NCBI GenBank assembly: GCA_028687415.1
Contig: JAQUAC010000084.1
Span: 1-8,723 of the forward strand
Length of the DNA: 8,723 bases
Reading direction: 5' to 3'
DNA from: Acidocella sp.
GTDB taxonomy: Bacteria > Pseudomonadota > Alphaproteobacteria > Acetobacterales > Acetobacteraceae
Shown: positions 1 through 5,024 of the stretch, piece by piece
Layout of the letters: each line of letters begins with the position of its first letter
Position numbering within the stretch: the first letter of the stretch is position 1
The notes under the pieces: generated by a model
Databases searched by the model: none
Told to the model about the DNA's origin: nothing
The model's input: only the letters and a program-made list of their open reading frames with translations
Program-made: the position numbers and the translations under genes

Positions 1-1085
1 TTGGTGGAGAACAGGCGGTGCAGCGTGTCCATGCCTATCAGCATGGCCATGTTCACCGGGCGCCGGGCGGCTTGGTAGCGGGCTAGAACCTCTGGGGCGC
101 CGGGGTCTTCGGCGTTGTCCAGAATTTCCACCAGGGAGATCGCGTCCTGGTAGCCCAGGTTAAGCCCCTGGCCCGCGATGGGGTGCACGCCGTGCGCGGA
201 ATCGCCCACCAGCACCAGCCGCGTGTCGTAATACCGGGCGGCGAACATGGCGTAGAGCGGGTAGATCCAGCGTCGCCCGGCGAGTTGGAAATCGCCCAGC
301 TTCGTGCCCAGGCGCTTTGCCACCTCGTGCATGAACGGCACGTCCGGCATGGCGTAGAGTTTCTGGGCCAGTTCGTCGCGCTCGGTGAATACAATTGCGG
401 AGAGGTTGGGGTGTTCCGCCGTGCCGGTCATCGGCAGCACCGCGAATGGCCCGCCGGGGAGGAAATGCTCCAGCGCCACGCCATTATGCGGCTTCTCATG
501 CGCGATGGCGAAGATCACCGCCGTCTGATGATAGGGCAGGCGGGTGGTGCTGATGCCAGCCTCGTCGCGCAGCTTGGATTTGCGGCCTTCCGCCGACACA
601 ACCAGCTTGGTGGTGAAAACCTCGCCGCCCACGGTTACGGTGGCGCCGTCCGCCCGGCGCTCCACCTTGGCCGTGGCCGGGGCGCGCAGGGTGATGTTCT
701 CCGCCGTCTGTAGTCTCTTGTTAATGGCGACGCGGATCGAGCGTGCCTCGATGATCCAACCGAACGCGTCATCGCCCACCGTGCGGTGGTCGAAATGCAG
801 TTTCAGGCGTGAGGGCGGGCGGCCAAGCTTGCCGTCGGTCACGTCGATGTCGAGAATCGGGCAGGGGGCGTAGGGCATCGCGTCCCAGATCCCGGCCCAG
901 TCCATTATGGTCTTGCTGCCGGCGGCCACGGCGTAAGCCCGGCCGTCGAAATCAGGGTCCTCCATGGGGGTCAGGTCCGCCTGATCCACCAGCAGGATTT
1001 TGTGCCCGCGCGCCGCAAGGGCCAGGGCCAATGTGCCGCCCACCGGGCCGGCGCCGATAATCGCAACATCGCAGGTGAGTGTCAT
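1..1085 (-). CDS. UbiH/UbiF/COQ6-family FAD-dependent hydroxylase (probable ubiquinone biosynthesis), C-terminus cut by window edge
   Basis: Flavin-dependent aromatic hydroxylase of the family that adds ring hydroxyls to ubiquinone precursors, using FAD, NAD(P)H and O2 on the inner face of the membrane. The first 361 residues are in the window; family members are about 390-410 residues, so roughly 30-50 are missing. Seen directly: N-terminal Rossmann FAD-binding motif GAGPVG (residues 11-16) with an acidic D34 ending the second strand; a GRAYAVAAGS segment (48-57) matching the family's RAxALxxxS region; the middle motif AEGRKSKLR (165-173), where the usual DG is EG; and the C-terminal FAD-ribityl motif GDSAHGVHPIAGQGLNLG (294-311). 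The ATG at 1085 is chosen because it sits just before the Rossmann strand and has GGCAGG about 8 nt upstream on its strand. It is transcribed divergently from the ammonium channel gene. Family assignment is firm; which ring position it hydroxylates (UbiH, UbiF, UbiI or the alphaproteobacterial UbiL) cannot be decided here. Confidence 0.9.
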   Translation of the reverse strand, partial: MTLTCDVAIIGAGPVGGTLALALAARGHKILLVDQADLTPMEDPDFDGRAYAVAAGSKTIMDWAGIWDAMPYAPCPILDIDVTDGKLGRPPSRLKLHFDHRTVGDDAFGWIIEARSIRVAINKRLQTAENITLRAPATAKVERRADGATVTVGGEVFTTKLVVSAEGRKSKLRDEAGISTTRLPYHQTAVIFAIAHEKPHNGVALEHFLPGGPFAVLPMTGTAEHPNLSAIVFTERDELAQKLYAMPDVPFMHEVAKRLGTKLGDFQLAGRRWIYPLYAMFAARYYDTRLVLVGDSAHGVHPIAGQGLNLGYQDAISLVEILDNAEDPGAPEVLARYQAARRPVNMAMLIGMDTLHRLFST

Positions 1086-1191
1086 GGTGTTAACCTGCCA
1101 GAAAACCGCAGGGACGGAAACTCCCCCGGGGTTTGAGAAAAAAATAACCAATCGTGTGCCTGTAAATTGGGCAGGAGTGATTGCATGCCCG

Positions 1192-1220
1192 GCCGGTGAG
1201 GTGCGGGCGCACCAGCCGGC
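1192..1220. repeat. Imperfect inverted repeat (hairpin-forming dyad), candidate upstream activator site
   Basis: Outer arms GCCGG (1192-1196) and CCGGC (1216-1220) enclose inner arms GGTGC (1200-1204) and GCACC (1209-1213), with 2-3 unpaired bases between them and a 4-base centre. The dyad centre is about 90 bp upstream of the transcription start predicted from the sigma-54 promoter, a usual distance for an enhancer-binding protein. The arms carry the GGTGC/GCACC words of NtrC sites but in the opposite order from the classical GCACC...GGTGC arrangement, so it is not a standard NtrC box. Role is inferred from position only. Confidence 0.4.
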
Positions 1221-1269
1221 ATGAAGCTTGGCGGGTACAAACTTTGTTAATTGTTCGGACAGACCCAGG

Positions 1270-1286
1270 CGGCATGGTCCTTGCTT
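1270..1286 (+). promoter_or_regulatory. Sigma-54 (-24/-12) promoter of amtB
   Basis: The sequence GGCATG, four bases, then TTGCTT closely follows the sigma-54 consensus TGGCACG-N4-TTGCW. The invariant GG (1271-1272) and GC (1283-1284) are separated by exactly 10 bp. Transcription would start near 1296, about 98 nt upstream of the amtB ATG. Ammonium channel genes are classic sigma-54/NtrC targets under nitrogen limitation, so the match and the context support each other. The -24 element departs from consensus only by C for T in front of GG and T for C in the GGCAC word. Confidence 0.78.
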
Positions 1287-1376
1287 TATGTGGTTTTGTC
1301 ACAGCTACCGAGCTCTTCACATAATTGCTCTGCCGACCTGTTCAGGCTCCAGGTCACCCAAAGGCGGGGAAAAACA

Positions 1377-1383
1377 AGAGGAA
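1377..1383 (+). promoter_or_regulatory. Ribosome binding site deciding the amtB start
   Basis: A purine-rich AGAGGAA lies about 10 nt before the ATG at 1394. The reading frame stays open upstream to a TTG at 1325, but that extension has no comparable site and would put a charged, non-hydrophobic stretch ahead of a clear signal peptide. Confidence 0.6.
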
Positions 1384-1393
1384 CAGATACTCG

Positions 1394-2710
1394 ATGAGTA
1401 AACGATCGATCTTGGCGGTCCCAGCGGGTTTAGGATTGCTTTTTGCCGGCAGCGCCCCCGCGCTTGCCCAAACCGCAGCCCCCACGTTGAATTCTGGCGA
1501 TACGGCCTGGATGCTGATCTCCTCGGTGATCGTGCTGATGATGACAGTCCCAGGGCTGGCGCTGTATTACGGCGGCCTGCTGCGCCGTAAGAACATTCTG
1601 GCGATGCTGATGCAGTGCTTCTTCGCCACGGGGCTCATCTCCGTGCTCTGGTGCGTCATCGGCTACAGCCTGGCGTTCACCGCCGGGTCCGGCCCGCTGG
1701 CGCCGTTCGTCGGCGGCTTCTCGCGCTTCATGCTCAACGGCACGGGGCTGAACGGCCTCTCGGGCACCATTCCCGAGACCGTGTTCGCCATGTTCCAGTG
1801 CACCTTCGCCATCATCACCCCGGTGCTGATCCTGGGCGGCCCGGCTGACCGGTTGAAGTTCTCCTCCGCCATGGTGTTCCTCGGCATCTGGCTGATCGCG
1901 GTGTATTGCCCGGTCGCCCATATGGTTTGGGGCCCCGGTGGCTTCCTGATGAATGCGGGCGTGCTGGACTTCGCCGGTGGTACCGTCGTGCACATCAACT
2001 CCGCTGTCGCTGGCCTGGTTGCCGCCGTCATGGTTGGCAAGCGCGCGGGCTATGGCCGTGACAACATGGCTCCGGCCGACCTCGGCTACACCTTTCTGGG
2101 TGGCGCGCTGCTGTGGGTGGGTTGGTTCGGCTTCAACGCCGGTTCCGCCCTCACCGCTGGTGGTCAGGCTGGCATGGCCATGATCAACACCCACCTCGCG
2201 ACCTCCGCCGCCGTGGTGTCCTGGACGCTGGTCGAATGGCTCACCAAGGGCAAGCCGAGCCTGCTGGGCGCTGTCTCCGGCGCGGTTGCCGGCCTCGTCG
2301 CCATCACCCCGGCCTGCGGCTTTGTCGGTGTCCCCGGCGCGCTGGTCATCGGCCTGTGTGCGGGCGCGGTCTGCTACTGGGGCGTTACCGGCTTCAAGAG
2401 CATGTTCAACTATGACGACGCGCTCGACGTCTGGGGCGTGCACGGCATGGGCGGCATTCTCGGCGCCATGCTCACCGGCGTGTTCGCGCTGAACGAGGTC
2501 GGCGGCCATTCCGGCGCGCTGGAGGGCAATGTCCACCAGCTGCTCCTGCAGGCCGAGGGTGTCGTTGTGACCATTCTGTACAGCGGCATCGCCAGCTTCA
2601 TCATCCTCAAGCTCATCGACATCACCATGGGCCTGCGCGTGAGCAAGGAAGACGAGAGCCAGGGGCTGGACATCACCCAGCACGGCGAAGTGCTTCAGCA
2701 CCTCGGCTGA
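1394..2710 (+). CDS. amtB: Ammonium channel/transporter, AmtB type, with signal peptide
   Basis: Trimeric inner-membrane channel of the Amt/Mep/Rh family that takes up ammonium. The product is 438 residues. It opens with a signal peptide (MSKR, hydrophobic core, cleavage likely after ALAQ, residue 26), as in E. coli AmtB, followed by about 11 membrane spans. Residues equivalent to the E. coli pore set are all present: the gate phenylalanines in FQCTF (F134, F138; F107 equivalent F138), W179 and S251 at the outer binding site, D192 in LDFAGG, F247 in WFGFNAGS, and the twin histidines H200 (VVHIN) and H350 (GVHGMGG). The C-terminal tail GLRVSKEDESQGLDITQHGE matches the tail through which PII proteins (GlnK) block the channel, so PII control is plausible. 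No glnK lies next to it, though glnK-amtB pairing is common. A sigma-54 promoter upstream suggests induction under nitrogen limitation, and a strong terminator follows, so it is probably monocistronic. Confidence 0.96.
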   Translation: MSKRSILAVPAGLGLLFAGSAPALAQTAAPTLNSGDTAWMLISSVIVLMMTVPGLALYYGGLLRRKNILAMLMQCFFATGLISVLWCVIGYSLAFTAGSGPLAPFVGGFSRFMLNGTGLNGLSGTIPETVFAMFQCTFAIITPVLILGGPADRLKFSSAMVFLGIWLIAVYCPVAHMVWGPGGFLMNAGVLDFAGGTVVHINSAVAGLVAAVMVGKRAGYGRDNMAPADLGYTFLGGALLWVGWFGFNAGSALTAGGQAGMAMINTHLATSAAVVSWTLVEWLTKGKPSLLGAVSGAVAGLVAITPACGFVGVPGALVIGLCAGAVCYWGVTGFKSMFNYDDALDVWGVHGMGGILGAMLTGVFALNEVGGHSGALEGNVHQLLLQAEGVVVTILYSGIASFIILKLIDITMGLRVSKEDESQGLDITQHGEVLQHLG

Positions 2711-2724
2711 TCTCCTGAGTGACT

Positions 2725-2749
2725 TCACCCGGCGCATGTCGCCGGGTGA
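2725..2749. terminator. Perfect 10-bp hairpin just after amtB
   Basis: TCACCCGGCG (2725-2734) and CGCCGGGTGA (2740-2749) form a perfect stem around the 5-base loop CATGT, 14 nt after the amtB stop. There is no T-run directly after it. It probably protects the mRNA 3' end or acts together with the stronger hairpin 7 bp downstream. Confidence 0.6.
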
Positions 2750-2756
2750 CACGATT

Positions 2757-2794
2757 CCCGGCCGGGGCTCGCACCCCGGCCGGGTTCTTTTTTT
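2757..2794 (+). terminator. Rho-independent terminator of amtB
   Basis: CCCGGCCGGGG (2757-2767) and CCCCGGCCGGG (2774-2784) make a perfect 11-bp GC stem with the loop CTCGCA, followed by TTC and seven T (2788-2794). This is a textbook intrinsic terminator, and it separates the two ammonium channel genes into different transcription units. Confidence 0.93.
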
Positions 2795-2808
2795 AAGCAG
2801 GGCAGAAT

Positions 2809-2828
2809 CCCGGAAGCTGCCGGGTTTT
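2809..2828 (+). terminator. Possible weak backup terminator
   Basis: A short stem CCCGG (2809-2813) and CCGGG (2820-2824) with a 6-base loop is followed by TTTT. It could catch read-through from the main terminator, but a 5-bp GC stem is common by chance in this DNA. Confidence 0.3.
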
Positions 2829-2919
2829 GACGCTCTTTTATTGTTACGGTGTGCGGGGCTTTCTCCCTCGCCCGCGCCGCGGCTTCATCCTCCCCTGTAC
2901 GGTAGCGGTACGAAAATCC

Positions 2920-2944
2920 TGGTATAAAATCAGCAAAAGTTGCT
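2920..2944 (+). promoter_or_regulatory. Candidate promoter region of the second ammonium channel gene
   Basis: Two readings overlap. First, TGG-TATAAA (2920-2928) is an extended -10 element, with no recognisable -35 at the right distance. Second, TGG at 2920-2922 and GCA at 2933-2935 have the GG-N10-GC spacing of a sigma-54 promoter, but the -12 word is CAGCA rather than TTGCA. The inverted repeat AGCAA-AAG-TTGCT (2932-2944) overlaps either start site and could be an operator. The extended -10 is the better match; the sigma-54 reading is supported mainly by the gene's likely function. Confidence 0.45.
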
Positions 2945-3019
2945 AGCGATGCAGGGCGGTCGTGATCCGCGCGGCGTCGTTGTGCAACACACGCGGCTGG
3001 GACAGATGGAGACGGTCAA

Positions 3020-4390
3020 ATGACAATTGTACAAGCCTTGCCAGGCAACTGGCTGGATACGGGCGATAACGCCTGGCAGCTCACCGCGGCCACCTTCGTC
3101 GGGATCATGAGCGTTCCCGGCCTGGCCCTGCTGTATGGCGGCGCGGTGAAGAAGAAATGGGCGGTGAACTCCGCGTTCATGGTATTCTATGCGTTTTCAG
3201 CCGTGCTCATCGCCTGGGTGCTGTGGGCGTACAACATGTCTTTCGGCAAGCCTTGGTTCAATGTTCCGGGCTTCCTCGGCACGGGCGCCTGGATAGGCCA
3301 TCCGTGCCCCACCACCTCCGCGTATAACATGGAGAAGGAGGCGATCATTCCCTCCGCCGCCAGTGGGATGCCCGCTTTGGGCTACGGCCAGGCGACGATG
3401 GTCTACTTCCAGTTCGTGTTTGCCGCCATCACGCCCATCATCCTGCTCGGTGCGATTCTGGGGCGGGTCAGCTTCAAGGCCTGGATAATCTTCGTGCCGC
3501 TATGGACCACCTTCATCTACTCCATCGGGGCCTATTCGCTGTGGGGTGGCGGCTGGCTAGGGGCCATGGGCGTGGTCGATTATTCGGGCGGGTATGTCAT
3601 TCATCTGGCCTCGGCCTTCTCCGGCTTTACCGCCGCTGCTGTCATCGGCCCGCGCATTCCGCGTGACCGCGAGAATTTCCAGCCGAACAATCTGCTCATC
3701 ACCCTGGCGGGCGCCGGGCTGCTGTGGCTCGGCTGGTCCGGCTTCAACGGTGGCGATCCGTTCACCGCCAATGCCGATGCCGGGGTGGGCGTGCTGAACA
3801 CCCATACGGCCACCGCCGCGGCGCTGCTCACCTGGGTGGCGTTCGACGTGATGGCCTACGGCAAGCCCTCCATTCTGGGCGCGGTCAACGGCATGATTAC
3901 CGGGCTCGTCGCCATTACCCCGGCGGCGGGTTACGTGAACGGCATTGGCGCGATCATCATCGGCATCGCCGCCGCGGCGTTGTCCTGGATGACCTGGAAC
4001 TGGCTCGGCAAGCGCGGCCTGTTCCGCAAGGTGGATGACGTGCTGGGCGTGATCCATACCCACGGCGTGGCGGCGCTGGTGGGCGGCATTGGCACCGGCA
4101 TTCTGGCTGATCCGAAGATGGTCGAGTGGTACGGCACCAATAACGACCAGTTTGCCGTCACCGGTGCCTGGTACGGGAACCTGCACCAGGTGGTGCTGCA
4201 GCTTTACGGCGCGGCCTTCATCATCGTGCTGAACGTGGTCGGCACCTTCATCTTGCTGAAGCTCATCGGGCTGTTCGTGTCACTGCGCATGGATGACGAG
4301 ACTTTGCTCATCGGCGATGACGCGGTGCATGGCGAGGAGGCCTACGCGATCTTCGCCGACGGGCAGAAGATACCCGTGCTGGGCGACTGA
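3020..4390 (+). CDS. amt: Second ammonium transporter, AMT2/Mep-like subfamily
   Basis: Integral membrane ammonium channel of 456 residues, belonging to a different Amt subfamily from its neighbour. It has no signal peptide and starts MTIVQALPGNWLDTGDNAWQ, leading straight into the first span. Pore landmarks: FQFVF (130-134), W175, D187 in VDYSGGYVIHL, and twin histidines H195 and H348 (in HTHGVAALVGG). Where AmtB has GFNAGS at the outer site, this protein has GFNGGDP (241-247), so the serine equivalent is D246; the VDYSGGYVIHL and GFNGGDP wording resembles plant AMT2. A long loop after the second span (about residues 76-122) with a CPTTSAYNMEKEA stretch is another subfamily trait. The tail is divergent (SLRMDDETLLIGDD) but keeps HGEEAY (437-442), so PII regulation is possible but less certain. 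It has its own RBS (GGAG at 3008-3011) and is separated from amtB by a terminator. Ammonium transport is expected; substrate preference or a sensing role cannot be read from sequence. Confidence 0.95.
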   Translation: MTIVQALPGNWLDTGDNAWQLTAATFVGIMSVPGLALLYGGAVKKKWAVNSAFMVFYAFSAVLIAWVLWAYNMSFGKPWFNVPGFLGTGAWIGHPCPTTSAYNMEKEAIIPSAASGMPALGYGQATMVYFQFVFAAITPIILLGAILGRVSFKAWIIFVPLWTTFIYSIGAYSLWGGGWLGAMGVVDYSGGYVIHLASAFSGFTAAAVIGPRIPRDRENFQPNNLLITLAGAGLLWLGWSGFNGGDPFTANADAGVGVLNTHTATAAALLTWVAFDVMAYGKPSILGAVNGMITGLVAITPAAGYVNGIGAIIIGIAAAALSWMTWNWLGKRGLFRKVDDVLGVIHTHGVAALVGGIGTGILADPKMVEWYGTNNDQFAVTGAWYGNLHQVVLQLYGAAFIIVLNVVGTFILLKLIGLFVSLRMDDETLLIGDDAVHGEEAYAIFADGQKIPVLGD

Positions 4391-4400
4391 CCTGGAAAAA

Positions 4401-4442
4401 CCCCAAGGAAACGGCGCCAGGAGGCGCTGTTTCTGCTTGGGG
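4401..4442. terminator. Long bulged hairpin after the second ammonium channel gene
   Basis: CCCCAAG (4401-4407), then G-AAAC-G and GCGCC (4414-4418), pair with GGCGC (4423-4427), T-GTTT-C and CTTGGGG (4436-4442), around the loop AGGA and with a two-base bulge (TG, 4434-4435). The stem is about 18 bp and begins 10 bp after the stop codon. No T-run follows on the plus strand, while AAAAA precedes it (4396-4400), so the classical terminator layout exists only for minus-strand transcription. On the plus strand it may stabilise the channel mRNA or terminate with low efficiency. Confidence 0.6.
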
Positions 4443-4452
4443 TAGGCTCGCC

Positions 4453-4466
4453 ATGATCCAGATCAA
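4453..4466. promoter_or_regulatory. FNR/CRP-family binding box upstream of the globin gene
   Basis: ATGAT-CCAG-ATCAA matches the FNR/Anr/FixK consensus TTGAT-N4-ATCAA at 9 of 10 positions, with a perfect TGAT-N4-ATCA core. If it sits at the usual activating position (-41.5), transcription would start near 4501, leaving a 23-nt leader before the globin ATG. No good -10 element is visible at the matching place (4489-4494 reads TTTCAG). An O2- or NO-responsive regulator in front of a globin gene makes biological sense. Confidence 0.55.
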
Positions 4467-4523
4467 AGTTTTGCGGAAAAAATCCTGCTTTCAGTAAAGG
4501 TCAAATTTCCCGAAGGCAGGACG

Positions 4524-4928
4524 ATGAGCGAGACGGCCGAAACCCTTTCCCCCTATGAGCGCCTCGGCGGCGCGGATGCCGTGCGCCGTCTGGTTGGTGC
4601 GTTCTACGACGTGATGGAGCGCGACCCGGCCTATGCCGAGCTGCGCGCCATGCATGAAGAAGATCTGGGTCCGACGCGCGAATCCCTGACCGGGTTCTTC
4701 TCCGTCTGGCTCGGCGGCCCGCGCGAGTGGCTGGAGAAGCGCGGCGGCTTTTGCATCATGTCCCGCCACGCCAAGATGAACGTGACCGAGGCGACCGCCG
4801 GGCAGTGGATGGATGCCATGCGCCATGCCATCGCCGAAGTGGGAGCGGAACCCGCTCTGGCGGAGAAGATGGATAAGGCCCTCACCCAGCTGGCCGACGC
4901 CATGGCCTGGGGCCGCAAGGCCCGCTGA
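4524..4928 (+). CDS. Group II truncated hemoglobin
   Basis: Small cytoplasmic heme protein of 134 residues. The family binds O2 and NO and is linked to NO detoxification, redox stress or O2 handling. Features seen: the opening YERLGG (11-16) typical of group II, B10 tyrosine Y28 in GAFYDVM, the EDLGPTRESL segment (46-55), FFSVWLGGP (58-66), the proximal F8 histidine H82 in SRHAKM, and the group II-defining G8 tryptophan W95 in QWMDAM. By alignment with mycobacterial trHbO the CD1 position is a histidine (H44) where that protein has tyrosine; this is seen in other proteobacterial group II globins as I recall, but should be checked. The start ATG has AAGG and GCAGG within 11 nt upstream. It lies 133 bp after the ammonium channel and 96 bp before transketolase, with an FNR-type box in front, so it may have its own O2- or NO-responsive promoter. 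Family confident; physiological role inferred. Confidence 0.92.
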   Translation: MSETAETLSPYERLGGADAVRRLVGAFYDVMERDPAYAELRAMHEEDLGPTRESLTGFFSVWLGGPREWLEKRGGFCIMSRHAKMNVTEATAGQWMDAMRHAIAEVGAEPALAEKMDKALTQLADAMAWGRKAR

Positions 4929-4965
4929 AACCGCCGCCTGACCTTCAAGAAATCCAGCCGCCGGG

Positions 4966-4994
4966 TTGAAGCTGGGGGCTGCTGGCATTATGCA
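4966..4994 (+). promoter_or_regulatory. Weak candidate sigma-70-like promoter of the tkt-gap-pgk operon
   Basis: TTGAAG (4966-4971) and TATGCA (4989-4994) are separated by 17 bp and would start transcription near 5001, about 24 nt before the tkt ATG. Each hexamer matches consensus only in part (TTGA and TAT), so the call is tentative; the operon may instead be read from the globin promoter. Confidence 0.28.
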
Positions 4995-5024
4995 CGCCCC
5001 ATTCAGGACGGATACAGGCGGCAC

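Larger units (their letters stand above)
1086..1393. other. Divergent intergenic region between the ubi hydroxylase and amtB
   Basis: This 308-bp stretch has no convincing gene. It holds the start signals of the minus-strand hydroxylase near 1086-1170, a GC-rich hairpin-forming dyad at 1192-1220, an AT-richer patch with the perfect small palindrome ACAAA-C-TTTGT at 1237-1247, a sigma-54 promoter at 1270-1285 and an untranslated leader of about 98 nt before amtB. The leader contains a 6-bp inverted repeat, GACCTG at 1335-1340 and CAGGTC at 1350-1355. For the hydroxylase only a poor sigma-70-like promoter is visible on the minus strand (TTTACA at 1166-1161 followed by a T-run), which I do not call. 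Confidence 0.6.
2711..3019. other. Intergenic region between the two ammonium channel genes
   Basis: This 309-bp gap carries the amtB terminator hairpins in its first 120 bp and a promoter-like region near 2920-2944 in its second half. No credible gene lies in it; the only plus-strand frame of any length (2736-2924) runs straight through the terminator hairpin. The last 15 bp contain the GGAG ribosome binding site (3008-3011) for the second channel gene. Confidence 0.6.

Noticed and set aside
183..713. A 176-codon plus-strand frame opposite the Ubi hydroxylase
   Set aside because: The minus strand here encodes the FAD-binding protein with three conserved motifs in register; the plus-strand frame has none.
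1325..1393. A TTG-initiated 23-residue extension of AmtB
   Set aside because: It lacks a ribosome binding site, lies in the predicted leader and would bury the signal peptide; the ATG at 1394 explains the protein better.
1430..2752. A 440-codon open frame on the minus strand opposite amtB
   Set aside because: It is an antisense shadow of a GC-rich gene: the product is rich in H, G, E and D with no recognisable domain, while the plus strand encodes a full AmtB with every pore residue. Similar open frames oppose tkt, gap and the second channel for the same reason.
2736..2927. Short plus-strand frame between the two ammonium channel genes
   Set aside because: It would be translated through the intrinsic terminator hairpin and has no ribosome binding site or family resemblance.
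4944..4975. Interleaved inverted repeats TTCAA/TTGAA and CCAGC/GCTGG before tkt, resembling a pseudoknot or alternative hairpins
   Set aside because: The arms are only 5 bp and the loop lengths (5, 7 and 0) do not fit a classical H-type pseudoknot; this is within chance for the sequence.
4983..4997. TGGCATTATGCACGC as a second sigma-54 promoter before tkt
   Set aside because: The GG-N10-GC spacing and TGGCA are present, but the -12 word (ACGC) does not match TTGC, and the gene is not a typical sigma-54 target.
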